The position numbers and the translations under genes were made by a program. Shown here in pieces: positions 52,723 through 60,906 of a stretch of DNA of 64,000 bases; within the stretch, counting starts at the first letter, position 1, and every line of letters begins with the position of its first letter. The notes under the pieces are model-generated. The model ran no database searches and was not told the origin of the DNA. It worked only from the letters and a program-made list of their open reading frames with translations. Source of the stretch: Coprousia sp963931435 (GTDB taxonomy: Bacteria > Actinomycetota > Coriobacteriia > Coriobacteriales > Coriobacteriaceae); NCBI GenBank assembly GCA_963931435.1, contig OZ007012.1, forward strand, positions 1 to 64,000. Reading direction: 5' to 3'.

Positions 52723-54955
52723 ATGATTTCCATGTTGGGCAACGCGCTGCAAGGCCTTGCCCTCCTCTCCACGATTCCCGCTGTGATCGCGCTCTTCGCG
52801 AGCGTCGGCTTCGCCAAGCGCGGCCAGGCGGGCCGCGCGAGCAGCCTGGCCAACATCGGCTTTCTGCTCACGTTCCTCACCACGGCGCTGCTCACGCTGT
52901 GCGTGGCGATCGTTCTGGTGTGCTTCCTCACCGAGAACATGACCCTCTCCTACGTGGCGTCCAACTTCCCCCAGACCGATAGCAGCCTGCGCCTGCTCTA
53001 CCAGGTCGCGGGCGTGTGGGCCGGCCGCCAGGGGTCGCTCATGTTCTGGACGTGGCTCATCTCGCTGTTCGCCGCCGCCTGCGCGTGGCGGCGCATGCGC
53101 CAGACCGACGAGCTCACCTGCGCCGCGCTCGGCGTGATGGAGATCGTCATCATGCTGTTTTGCGGGGCGATGGCGCTGTCCGAGGCCAACAACGTGTTCG
53201 TGCCCACGCCCGCGAGCGCCCTCAACGCCGACGGCACGCTCGTGGCGGGCATGTCGACGGGCATGAACCCGCTGCTTTTGCATTGGGCCATGGTGCTGCA
53301 TCCGCCGGCGACCTTCATCGGCTACGCGGGGTGCACGGTGCCCTTCGCCTACGCCATGGCGGCGCTCATCACCGGCGACCTCTCGGCCCGTTGGGTCGAG
53401 CACGCCGACCGCGTGGCCGTGTTCAGCTTCATCTTCCTCACCATCGGCATGGTGCTCGGCGCCGTGTGGGCCTACGTCGTGCTGGGCTGGGGCGGCTTCT
53501 GGGCGTGGGACGCGGTGGAGAACGCGAGCTTCATGAGCTGGCTCACCGCCATCGCCATGATCCACAGCTTCACGCTCTACCGCCGGCGCGGCGCCTTCAA
53601 GCGCTGGAGCCTCTTCGCGGCGACCATCACCTTCATCTTCGTGGTGCTGGGCACCTTCATCACCCGCTCGGGGCTCGTGCAGTCGGTGCACGCGTTCGCC
53701 GAGGACGCCGTCTCCACCTACTTCTTTCTCGGCATCATGGTCGCCGCGGCGCTCGCGTTTCTGCTGCTCCTGCTCTACCGCAACGCCTCGCTTGCCGAGG
53801 ACGACGAGATCGAGTCGCTCGTCTCCAAGAACGGATCGTACTTCATCACCAACCTGGTTTGCATCGTGGGCGCGTGCCTGGTGGCCTACCTCACCGTGTC
53901 GAGCTCGCTGCCCACCTGGCTGCCGCTCGGCGGGCAGGCGGTCTCGGCCGGGGTCTACAACGCGGTGGCCCGTCCGGCGACGGCTCTGTTCGGCCTCATC
54001 ATGGGCGTGTGCCCGCTGCTGGGCTGGCGCAAGACCGATGGAGCCGCGTTCTGGCGCAACTTCCGCATCCCGGCCATCGCCGGCCTCGTGGTGTTCGCGG
54101 TGCTCGAGGTCTACTTCGTGCTCGAGCTCGTGCCCGCCTACGACGCCGTGATCGCGGCGGGCGGCGACGCGGCCGCGACGCTTGCCGAGCAGGGCCCGCG
54201 CCTCTACTACCTGGCCGTGGCCGAGGTCTCGCTTGCCGCGGCGGCGCTCCTGTTCACGTCCTCGGCCTACCTGCTGGGCCGAGGCGTGCGCGGCCGCCGC
54301 GCCAAGGGCGACTCCGCGCCGCTCGCCGTGGTGAACCTCTTCCGCCACTCGCCGGCCCAGGCGGGCGGCTACCTGGCGCACCTGGGCTGCGCCGTCGCGC
54401 TCGTGGGCCTCGTGGGTTCGGGCATGTTCGTGCAGGAGCAGACGGTGAGCATGCCGGCTGAGGTGGGCTCCGCCTCCTCCTACGGCGGCTACGCGCTCAC
54501 GGTGACGGACATCCGCGACACGTTCGATGCGCAGGACGACCGCGTGATGGAGGTCGACCTTGCCGTGGCGCGTGCCACGGCCGACGGCGCCGCCGGGGCG
54601 GACCTCGGCACGCTCACCACCTCCATCGAGGTCTCGGCCGCCACGCAGCAGCAGACGCTGCACGCCGCGGTGCTCACCTTCCCCACGGAGGACCTCTTCG
54701 TGGCGTTCCAGGGGCTCAACGCCGATGGCTCGCTCTCGCTTTCCGTCAAGGTCAACCCGCTCATCCTCGGCAACTGGATCGGCGGCGCCATCTGCATCGC
54801 GGGCATCGTGCTCGCGGCCGCGCCGCGCCGCGCCACGCCGCTGCTCGCATCCGATGACCGCGCCCGCGCCGAGGCCGAGCACCAGGAGGCCGACACCGCC
54901 GCGCGCCGTGAGCGCCGCTCGCGCGCCGCGGCCCGCCCGCGGAAGGGCGGTAAGC

Positions 54956-54963
<8 letters not shown>
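52723..54963 (+). CDS. ccmF: Cytochrome c maturation protein CcmF (haem lyase)
   Basis: The protein has 746 residues and about fifteen helices. The haem-handling WWD motif WGGFWAWDAVENASFMSWL (from W256) and the conserved external His residues in LLLHWAMVLHPP are present. CcmF attaches haem to apocytochromes. The C-terminal 60 residues are a basic/acidic cytosolic tail. It starts 14 bp after ccmE and overlaps ccmA by eight bases. Confidence 0.95.
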
Positions 54964-55723
<760 letters not shown>

Positions 55724-56425
55724 ATGAAGCCATCCGCCTGGAAGCAGTACAAGGCCCTGCTCCTCAAGGACATCCGGCAGGAGATCCGCACGCGCGAGAT
55801 GCTCACCTCCATGGTGGTGTATGCGCTGCTCGTGCTCACTGTCTACGGCGCCGCGCTCGCGCAGGTGGGCGACCGGGTGCAGGTCGTCTCGTTCGCGGGC
55901 GGCCTCCTGTGGGCGCTCATCGTGTTCACGAGCCTGCTGGGCCTCAACCGCAGCTTCTCCCACGAGACGGAGTCAGGCTGCCTGGAGGGCATACTCCTCG
56001 CGCCGGTGGATCGCGCGCTCATCTTCCTGGCCAAGGCGACCTCCAACCTCATCTTCCTGGTGCTGGTCGAGATCGTCTGCGTGCCGCTCTTCTTCATCTT
56101 CTTCCTCTCGGGCGCCCAGCTGGCGCCCACCACGCCGCTCATTCTGCTGCCGCTCGCGGTGGGCACGATCGGGGTCGCCGGCGTGGGCACGCTGCTCTCG
56201 ACCATGACCATCGACACGCGCGGTCGCGACGTGCTGCTGGCCATCTTGCTCATCCCCGTGATCTTCCCGCTGCTGTACGCCTGCGTCTCGGCGACGAGCG
56301 TGGCGTTCATGGGCGTCGAGGGGACCATGGGGACGTTTTGGACCTCGCTTGTCATCGCGGCGGCCTATGATGCGGTGATGATCGCGGCGTCCTGGGGCCT
56401 CTACGAGTTCGCCGTCGAGGGTTGA
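55724..56425 (+). CDS. ccmB: Cytochrome c maturation permease CcmB
   Basis: The protein has 233 residues with six helices and the CcmB patterns LLKDIRQEIRTREM at the N-terminus and SFSHETESGCLEGILLAPVDR in the middle. It is the membrane partner of CcmA. The ATG abuts the ccmA stop, indicating tight coupling. Confidence 0.93.
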   Translation: MKPSAWKQYKALLLKDIRQEIRTREMLTSMVVYALLVLTVYGAALAQVGDRVQVVSFAGGLLWALIVFTSLLGLNRSFSHETESGCLEGILLAPVDRALIFLAKATSNLIFLVLVEIVCVPLFFIFFLSGAQLAPTTPLILLPLAVGTIGVAGVGTLLSTMTIDTRGRDVLLAILLIPVIFPLLYACVSATSVAFMGVEGTMGTFWTSLVIAAAYDAVMIAASWGLYEFAVEG

Positions 56426-56511
56426 GGCTGCGCGCCGCTGTCGGCGCCGATTGCGTGCCGCGCCGCCCTTCCGGCGCCCGCGCCGTTCGGCTACCATGGG
56501 GATGAAAGTTC

Positions 56512-58005
56512 ATGCTGTATGACTTTTCGAGGAAAGGGGATCCGTTGGAGAGAGACCTGCAGGCGCCCTCGGCACGGGGCGCGCGGTGGGACCGGCTGGT
56601 TCCCGCGGCGATCGTCATCGGCATCGTGCTCGTGATCGCTGACGCGGTGTGGAGCTTCACGCTGGCGCCGCTCGTCCAGGGTGCCGAGCTCTCGGGAAGC
56701 CGCACCATCACGGTCGACGCGGGAGCTGCCGTGGAGCGCCCCACCGATCCGGTGCGCACGGGCTACGCCTTCGAGGGCTGGTACGCCGACCCCGCCCTCA
56801 CGGAGCCCTACGATTTCGCGGCGCCCGTCGATGAGGACGTGACCCTCTACGCCAAGTGGTCCGTCGGCGTCGAGGCCGCGGACGGATACGCGGTGCGGTT
56901 CGCGCTTGATGGCGGCGGAGGGCTCTCCTCCTCCGAGGTGCGCGTTCAGGCCGGTGCGACCGTCCAGCGCCCTGCCGCCGATCCGGTGCGTGAGGGTTAC
57001 GACTTCGAGGGGTGGTACGCCGACCCCGCCTGCACGGAGCCCTACGATTTCGGCGCGCCGGTCTCGGCCGACACCACTCTCTACGCCAAGTGGTCCGGCG
57101 AGGGTGCGTCCGGTGAGCGGAGCGTGTCCTTCGTCTCCAACGGCGGCAGCTCCACCGTCATGATCGGCGGGCGCCTGGTTACCACCAAGCTGCTGCTCAG
57201 CCAGAAGATCTTCTACCTGCACGTGCCCGTGGCCGTGGCATCGTTCGCGATGATGCTCGCCGCCGCCGTCTACAGCGTGCGGCTGCTCATGACGGGTGAC
57301 CGCCGCCTCGACGTGCGCGCCAAGACGGCCATGGAGGTCACGCTCGTGTTCATCGTGGCCACCATGATCTCGGGCGATCTGTGGACGCGCTTCGAGTGGG
57401 GCGTGTGGTGGGTGTGGGAGCCGCGCCTCACCACGTACTTCATCCTCATGCTGCTCGTGATCGGGTACTTCATCCTGCGCAACGCCTTTGACGACCCCGA
57501 GCGCCGCGCGCGCTTCGCGGCGGTGTTCTGCATCGTGGCGTTCATCGACGCGCCCATATCGTTTCTGGTCACGCGCCTCATCCCCAGCTCCATCCATCCG
57601 GTGGTGTTCCGTACCGACAGCGGCCTGCCGCCTTTGATGCTCATCCCGTTTTTGCTGGGGCTTTTCGGGGCGATGCTGCTCGCGTTCGCGCTCTACCGCA
57701 TCGCGGCGCGCATCAACAGCGACGCGCTCGAGGTCGAGACGCTCAAGGAGCTGCTGGAGGCGGCCGATGCCCAGGCGCAGCGCGCGGCCGCCGATGAGGC
57801 GCTCGAGCGCCTGCGGGCAGCGGGCGCACGGGTCGCTTCCGGCGCTGGCGCTGGCGCTGGTGACGCCGCCGCGGCCGGTATCGCCCCAGAGGCCGCCGTG
57901 CGGAATCATAACCCGGAGGTCGTGGGTTCAAATCAAGCCGTGCAGCAGGGCGAGGCCGCTGCCGGCGTCGCCTCCGTTCCGTCCGATTCCCCCAAGGAGG
58001 ACTAG
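56512..58005 (+). CDS. ccmC: CcmC haem-transfer protein with two Listeria-Bacteroides-type repeats in its first external loop
   Basis: The protein has 497 residues, versus ~245 for E. coli CcmC. After helix 1 (~29-54) come two copies of a ~50-residue unit (~64-116 and ~127-194), each with GYxFEGWYADPAxTEPYDF and ending LYAKW, as in Listeria-Bacteroides/InlB B-type repeats of surface proteins. The CcmC core then follows: FYLHVPVAV with haem-ligand His, the tryptophan-rich motif WGVWWVWEPRLTT (~296-308) and SSIHPVVF with the second His. A ~90-residue Ala/Glu-rich tail ends the protein, including a tRNA-like DNA segment at 57906-57934. A TTG start at 56545 with a better ribosome site is possible. 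Confidence 0.88.
   Translation: MLYDFSRKGDPLERDLQAPSARGARWDRLVPAAIVIGIVLVIADAVWSFTLAPLVQGAELSGSRTITVDAGAAVERPTDPVRTGYAFEGWYADPALTEPYDFAAPVDEDVTLYAKWSVGVEAADGYAVRFALDGGGGLSSSEVRVQAGATVQRPAADPVREGYDFEGWYADPACTEPYDFGAPVSADTTLYAKWSGEGASGERSVSFVSNGGSSTVMIGGRLVTTKLLLSQKIFYLHVPVAVASFAMMLAAAVYSVRLLMTGDRRLDVRAKTAMEVTLVFIVATMISGDLWTRFEWGVWWVWEPRLTTYFILMLLVIGYFILRNAFDDPERRARFAAVFCIVAFIDAPISFLVTRLIPSSIHPVVFRTDSGLPPLMLIPFLLGLFGAMLLAFALYRIAARINSDALEVETLKELLEAADAQAQRAAADEALERLRAAGARVASGAGAGAGDAAAAGIAPEAAVRNHNPEVVGSNQAVQQGEAAAGVASVPSDSPKED
57906..57934 (+). repeat. Initiator-tRNA-like 29-bp segment inside ccmC
   Basis: These 29 bases match tRNA-fMet positions 59043-59071 with one mismatch (28/29), covering the anticodon, the 3' anticodon stem, variable region and T stem-loop, in the same orientation. 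It is part of the ccmC reading frame (residues ~465-475). Confidence 0.85.
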
Positions 58006-58007
58006 CC

Positions 58008-58202
58008 ATGGATTCCATTCTCGCCGAGGTCTATTCGACGGTGCTGCCTGCCGCGCCCTACGTCATCGGCGCCTATGCGGGTATCTGGATCGTGCTCATG
58101 GTGTACGCGCTCGTGCTCGGTCGCCGCGCCAAGCGCACCTCGGCCGACATCGAGGCCCTGCGCGGTGCGCTCGAGGCGCGCGGGGAGCGTGCGGAGAGCT
58201 AG
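58008..58202 (+). CDS. ccmD: CcmD-like small membrane protein
   Basis: The protein has 64 residues: a short external N-terminus, one helix (~15-38) and a charged cytosolic tail. Size, topology and place directly after ccmC fit CcmD, which helps release haem-loaded CcmE. AAGGAGG lies upstream of the ATG. It is the last gene of the operon; its end overlaps the end of the convergent MarR gene by four bases. No ccmG or ccmH/I is seen. Confidence 0.8.
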   Translation: MDSILAEVYSTVLPAAPYVIGAYAGIWIVLMVYALVLGRRAKRTSADIEALRGALEARGERAES

Positions 58203-58756
58203 TCGCGCCGCTCCAGTTGACGGTTGCGCTCCTCGATGTCCTGCAGCGCACGGGAGAGGTATCCTGCGAACGTGCGCAGCTCATCGACGCTGAACGACGT
58301 GAGGATCACATCGGGCCTGCTCTGGGCGATGAGGGCGCGCCCGCTCTCGGTGATGCGAACCGCTAGGGCGCGATGGTCGTTGTCAATGAGCTTGCGCTTG
58401 ATATAGCCGGCGCGCTCCAGCTTGGCGAGCGTCTCGCCGAGCGACTGCGGGCGGATGCCCAGCATCTCGCACATCTTGCGCTGCGGCATCTCGCCGTGCT
58501 CCGCCAGCAGCGCGAGCGCTCTGCCCTGGCCGCGGAACAGGTCGGCCGCCACGCCGCTGGTGGAGCGCGAGTAGGCGGCGTGCCATTTCTGCAAGGCGCT
58601 GCGCAGCTTTGCCATCAGCTCCAGGAGCTCGATGCGCAGTTCATCGGCTTCCTGCTCGTCTTCGGAGTCGATCCGATCCTCTTTCTGGGTGCGGGATGAC
58701 ACCGGGACCGGATTTGCCTGCGATCCGTCGCTGGCCGTTGTCTCCGAGGTACTCAA
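58199..58756 (-). CDS. MarR-family transcriptional regulator
   Basis: The protein has 185 residues. After a ~40-residue polar N-terminal stretch, the MarR winged helix (~60-150) includes PQRKMCEMLGIRPQSLGETLAKLERAGYIKR and the wing DNDHRALAVRITESGRAL. The start is TTG 58756 with AAGGAG upstream. It converges with the ccm operon and is divergent from the tRNA-fMet region. An AAATA-4-TATTT repeat at 58814-58827 in its AT-rich promoter may be its own operator. Ligand unknown. Confidence 0.87.
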   Translation of the reverse strand: MSTSETTASDGSQANPVPVSSRTQKEDRIDSEDEQEADELRIELLELMAKLRSALQKWHAAYSRSTSGVAADLFRGQGRALALLAEHGEMPQRKMCEMLGIRPQSLGETLAKLERAGYIKRKLIDNDHRALAVRITESGRALIAQSRPDVILTSFSVDELRTFAGYLSRALQDIEERNRQLERRD

Positions 58757-58813
58757 GGCGGGCTCCTTGTCTCATAGTCTGGCGGACAGCGATGAACTGC
58801 CTGCTTTACCATA

Positions 58814-58830
58814 AAATAAAGCTATTTATA
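58814..58830 (-). promoter_or_regulatory. AT-rich promoter/operator of the MarR gene
   Basis: An AAATA-AAGC-TATTT inverted repeat (58814-58827) overlaps a minus-strand TATAAA-like -10 (58825-58830). This is the most AT-rich spot of the region and lies about 60-75 bp from the MarR start. Confidence 0.45.
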
Positions 58831-58950
58831 ACACACTGGTGGGTTGTTTTTTCTTCCAATACGGTGAGGAGTGGGGATGCTCCTGCAAGCGTCGCAAACG
58901 ACGTGCAATTTGAACATGTTGTGAAGGATGAGCTCCCCGCGCGAACGAGC

Positions 58951-58979
58951 TTGATTCTGAGAAGGCATCTGCATAATAT
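58951..58979 (+). promoter_or_regulatory. Promoter of tRNA-fMet
   Basis: TTGATT (58951-58956) and TAATAT (58974-58979) are spaced by 17 bp, 30 bp upstream of the tRNA. Confidence 0.7.
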
Positions 58980-59009
58980 ATCTCATTGCGCTAAGGCGCA
59001 TCCAGACAT

Positions 59010-59086
59010 TGCGGGGTGGAGCAGTCTGGTAGCTCGCCGGGCTCATAACCCGGAGGTCGTAGGTTCAAATCCTGCCCCCGCGACCA
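59010..59086 (+). tRNA. Initiator tRNA-fMet (anticodon CAT)
   Basis: The 77-nt gene with encoded CCA has the three consecutive G-C pairs next to the anticodon loop (GGG/CCC around CTCATAA) that mark initiator tRNAs, and no Watson-Crick pair at position 1-72 (T and G). D, anticodon and T arms fold normally. It has its own promoter and terminator. Confidence 0.94.
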
Positions 59087-59094
59087 AGAACTTC

Positions 59095-59126
59095 AAGGTC
59101 ATCGGTTCAACCCGGTGGCCTTTTTT
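59095..59126 (+). terminator. Terminator of tRNA-fMet
   Basis: A hairpin with G-U pairs (about 59095-59105 with 59111-59120) is followed by TTTTTT. The IS element begins four bases after the T run. Confidence 0.8.
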
Positions 59127-59161
59127 CTAATATGAGCTGAACATTGTCAAGAGGCAAAACC

Positions 59162-59198
59162 GGCCCGCCCCCTCCGGAGCTACCGGAGGCGGCGGGCC
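59162..59198 (-). ncRNA. Strong hairpin in the IS downstream region; part of candidate guide RNA
   Basis: An 8-bp stem (59162-59169 with 59191-59198), one C-C mismatch and a 7-bp stem (59171-59177 with 59183-59189) close a 5-nt loop. On the minus strand it is followed by GGTTTTGCC. It may be the end of the element's guide RNA or a terminator; the full RNA would lie within 59147-59436. Candidate only. Confidence 0.4.
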
Positions 59199-59363
59199 TA
59201 CCTATCTTCACCCGGCGGCAGCGCCGCTTGAGGGCGTGTCTGTTCGACGCACGTTCGGCATTCTAATATCCGCGCGTGGCCTCGTCGGCTGCGCATTTCG
59301 TTGCTACGGCTGGGGGCCTCGGCCGAAGTCTTGATGGCGGGCGTGGCGCTGGGCGCTGCCCAT

Positions 59364-59397
59364 AAAAAAGGCTCGAGTGGCCTCCCAACGGCCTCGA
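59364..59397 (-). terminator. Terminator-like hairpin after the transposase gene
   Basis: On the minus strand a GGCC/TCGA stem with a 2-nt bulge is followed by TTTTTT, 40 bp after the transposase stop codon. Confidence 0.55.
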
Positions 59398-59436
59398 ACG
59401 CGGCGCCTGCCGGGGTCGGACCTCCTGCTGCCGGGG

Positions 59437-60543
59437 CTACGAGGACGCCATCCTCGCTATCGCCCACACCCAGCACGCCATCTCGCGCGCCGTGGCGCAG
59501 TTGGCGACGACCGCCCTCTTGCCGGCCGCCGCCATCGCCTCCCTTCGGTCCTGGAGCCTGCGGTTGCACTTCGCCGCGTGCCGCCTGACCGCGGGGGAGG
59601 CCTCCTGCCCGCGCGCAAGCGGCTTGGGCTCGCGCGACGACATGGGCACGTGCCAGGCGGCCTCGACGAGCGCGGAGCGCACGTGGGCGTTGCCCGCCCG
59701 CGTGATCCCTCCCCTCGAACAGGTCTCCCCGCTCGAGTGCTCAGAGGGCACGAGCCCGCACCACGAGGCGAACGACGGGGCGCTCGGGAAGCGGGAGGGG
59801 TCGCCCATCTCGCAGGCGAGCAGGAACGCGGTGGCGACGTCGATGCCCTTCACGCACCTCAGCGCGTCGACGGTCGGCTTCCACTCGGGGCGGCCGGCCG
59901 ACTCCGCGACCCTCGCCGCCAGGTCGTCGCGCGCCTCCTCGCAGCGCCTCACGCAGTCGCGGTAGTGCTCGTAGGCGGCCGCGTCGTCGGGCTCGTCGAA
60001 CTCGATCGCGTCGGCCCACCTCCAGTAGGCGCGCGTCCAGCTGCCCCGCCTGCGGCCGGCCGGGGTCGTCTCGTCGAAGACGTGCCCGTGGCGCAGCAGG
60101 AACTTCGACATCCGCTGCTTGGCCCGCTGCAGGTCGTCGCGGGCGTCGGCGAGGGCGCGGGAGAGGTCCCGGGCGGCCTCGGTGCGCCCGTCGGGGACCC
60201 ATACCTCGACGACGTTGCGGGTGGCGAGCAGGCGCGCGAGGAACTCGGCGTCGCGGCGGTCGGTCTTGCGCCCCCGGTCGGCGGCGGGCCGCTGCATCCT
60301 GGAGACGGCCCCCACGCGGCAGTCGACGCCGAGAGCCCTCAGGGCGCGGCAGAGGTGGAAGCCGGTGACGCCGGACTCGTAGACCGCCCTGGGGGACTCG
60401 AAGCCGAGCGCCCACCCTGCGACCGCTGCGGGGTCGCGGCCGAACGAGGCGCGCTCGACCTCCCCGGTCATCGGGTTCAGGGCGCAGGCCTTTATGTTGC
60501 GGGCGTGGACGTCGAGGCCGACGGCTGTGACATAATCGGACAT
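59437..60543 (-). CDS. IS110-family DEDD transposase/recombinase
   Basis: The protein has 368 residues. The N-terminal RuvC-like DEDD domain has the first Asp in VGLDVHARN, Glu in YESGVTG and the pair in KTDRRDAEFLARLL. The C-terminal Tnp_20 domain (~205-330) has CVKGIDVATAFLLACEMGD, the conserved F-x-S-W-GLVPSE stretch and HSSGETCSRGGITRAGN with the catalytic Ser. It appears intact. GAGGGAGGG precedes the ATG, but the same bases can pair with an arm at the element end (60626-60635). Confidence 0.95.
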   Translation of the reverse strand: MSDYVTAVGLDVHARNIKACALNPMTGEVERASFGRDPAAVAGWALGFESPRAVYESGVTGFHLCRALRALGVDCRVGAVSRMQRPAADRGRKTDRRDAEFLARLLATRNVVEVWVPDGRTEAARDLSRALADARDDLQRAKQRMSKFLLRHGHVFDETTPAGRRRGSWTRAYWRWADAIEFDEPDDAAAYEHYRDCVRRCEEARDDLAARVAESAGRPEWKPTVDALRCVKGIDVATAFLLACEMGDPSRFPSAPSFASWCGLVPSEHSSGETCSRGGITRAGNAHVRSALVEAAWHVPMSSREPKPLARGQEASPAVRRHAAKCNRRLQDRREAMAAAGKRAVVANCATAREMACWVWAIARMASS

Positions 60544-60544
60544 G

Positions 60545-60635
60545 GGGCCCTCCCTCTTCGCATGTGGCGCGCGGCCACGGTTGGTGGTACGACCATTGTC
60601 GCCCGACCCACGGAGCTGCGACAGGGGGAGGGCCC
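60545..60635 (-). promoter_or_regulatory. Inverted repeat able to hide the transposase ribosome site
   Basis: A perfect 10-bp pair, GGGCCCTCCC at 60545-60554 and its complement at 60626-60635. In a minus-strand RNA entering from outside the element, the 5' arm would pair with the transposase Shine-Dalgarno. RNA started between the arms would lack the 5' arm. Confidence 0.6.
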
Positions 60636-60651
60636 AATGTTCAGCTCATAT

Positions 60652-60906
60652 CGTCTTGCTGTGGCAACGGGTTTTCGCCCTTGTGACAAGGTCGTGGCAG
60701 TAAACCATGGCAAACAGAGAAAACCAGGCTTATGGGACAAAATCCTGTTCTGCGGCCAAAAGCTCAAGTCAGAAGCTAATTGCTTCTGCCATTTTCCGAT
60801 TTCATGTCCAATGGACGCAAATACGCTTGTCTGACGCCAGCTGAGAGGCGCCGGGCGCACACTTGCACGGCTCGTGCTACCTCCATCTGAGCTCGGGCGT
60901 TGTGAT
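60652..60906. other. Low-GC gap right of the IS element
   Basis: No gene is seen. It is clearly less G+C-rich than its surroundings. It contains a 13-bp palindrome CCTTGT-G-ACAAGG (60679-60691) and a 7-bp hairpin (60770-60788) followed by CCATTTT. It may be older inserted DNA. Confidence 0.5.

Larger units (their letters stand above)
59130..60651 (-). mobile_element. IS110-family insertion sequence (IS1111-like layout), 1522 bp
   Basis: The element is bounded by a perfect 17-bp inverted repeat: ATATGAGCTGAACATTG at 59130-59146 and its complement at 60635-60651. It encodes one DEDD transposase on the minus strand, with 108 bp upstream and 307 bp downstream of the gene inside the element. IS1111-group elements have such (sub)terminal repeats and a guide (bridge/seek) RNA in the longer downstream region; true ends may lie a few bases outside the repeats. 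It sits just after the tRNA-fMet terminator. Confidence 0.85.

Noticed and set aside
57906..59071. A small integrated element between two tRNA-fMet-like repeats
   Set aside because: No integrase lies between them, the intact tRNA is on the wrong side for usual 3'-end integration, and the interval contains ccm operon genes.
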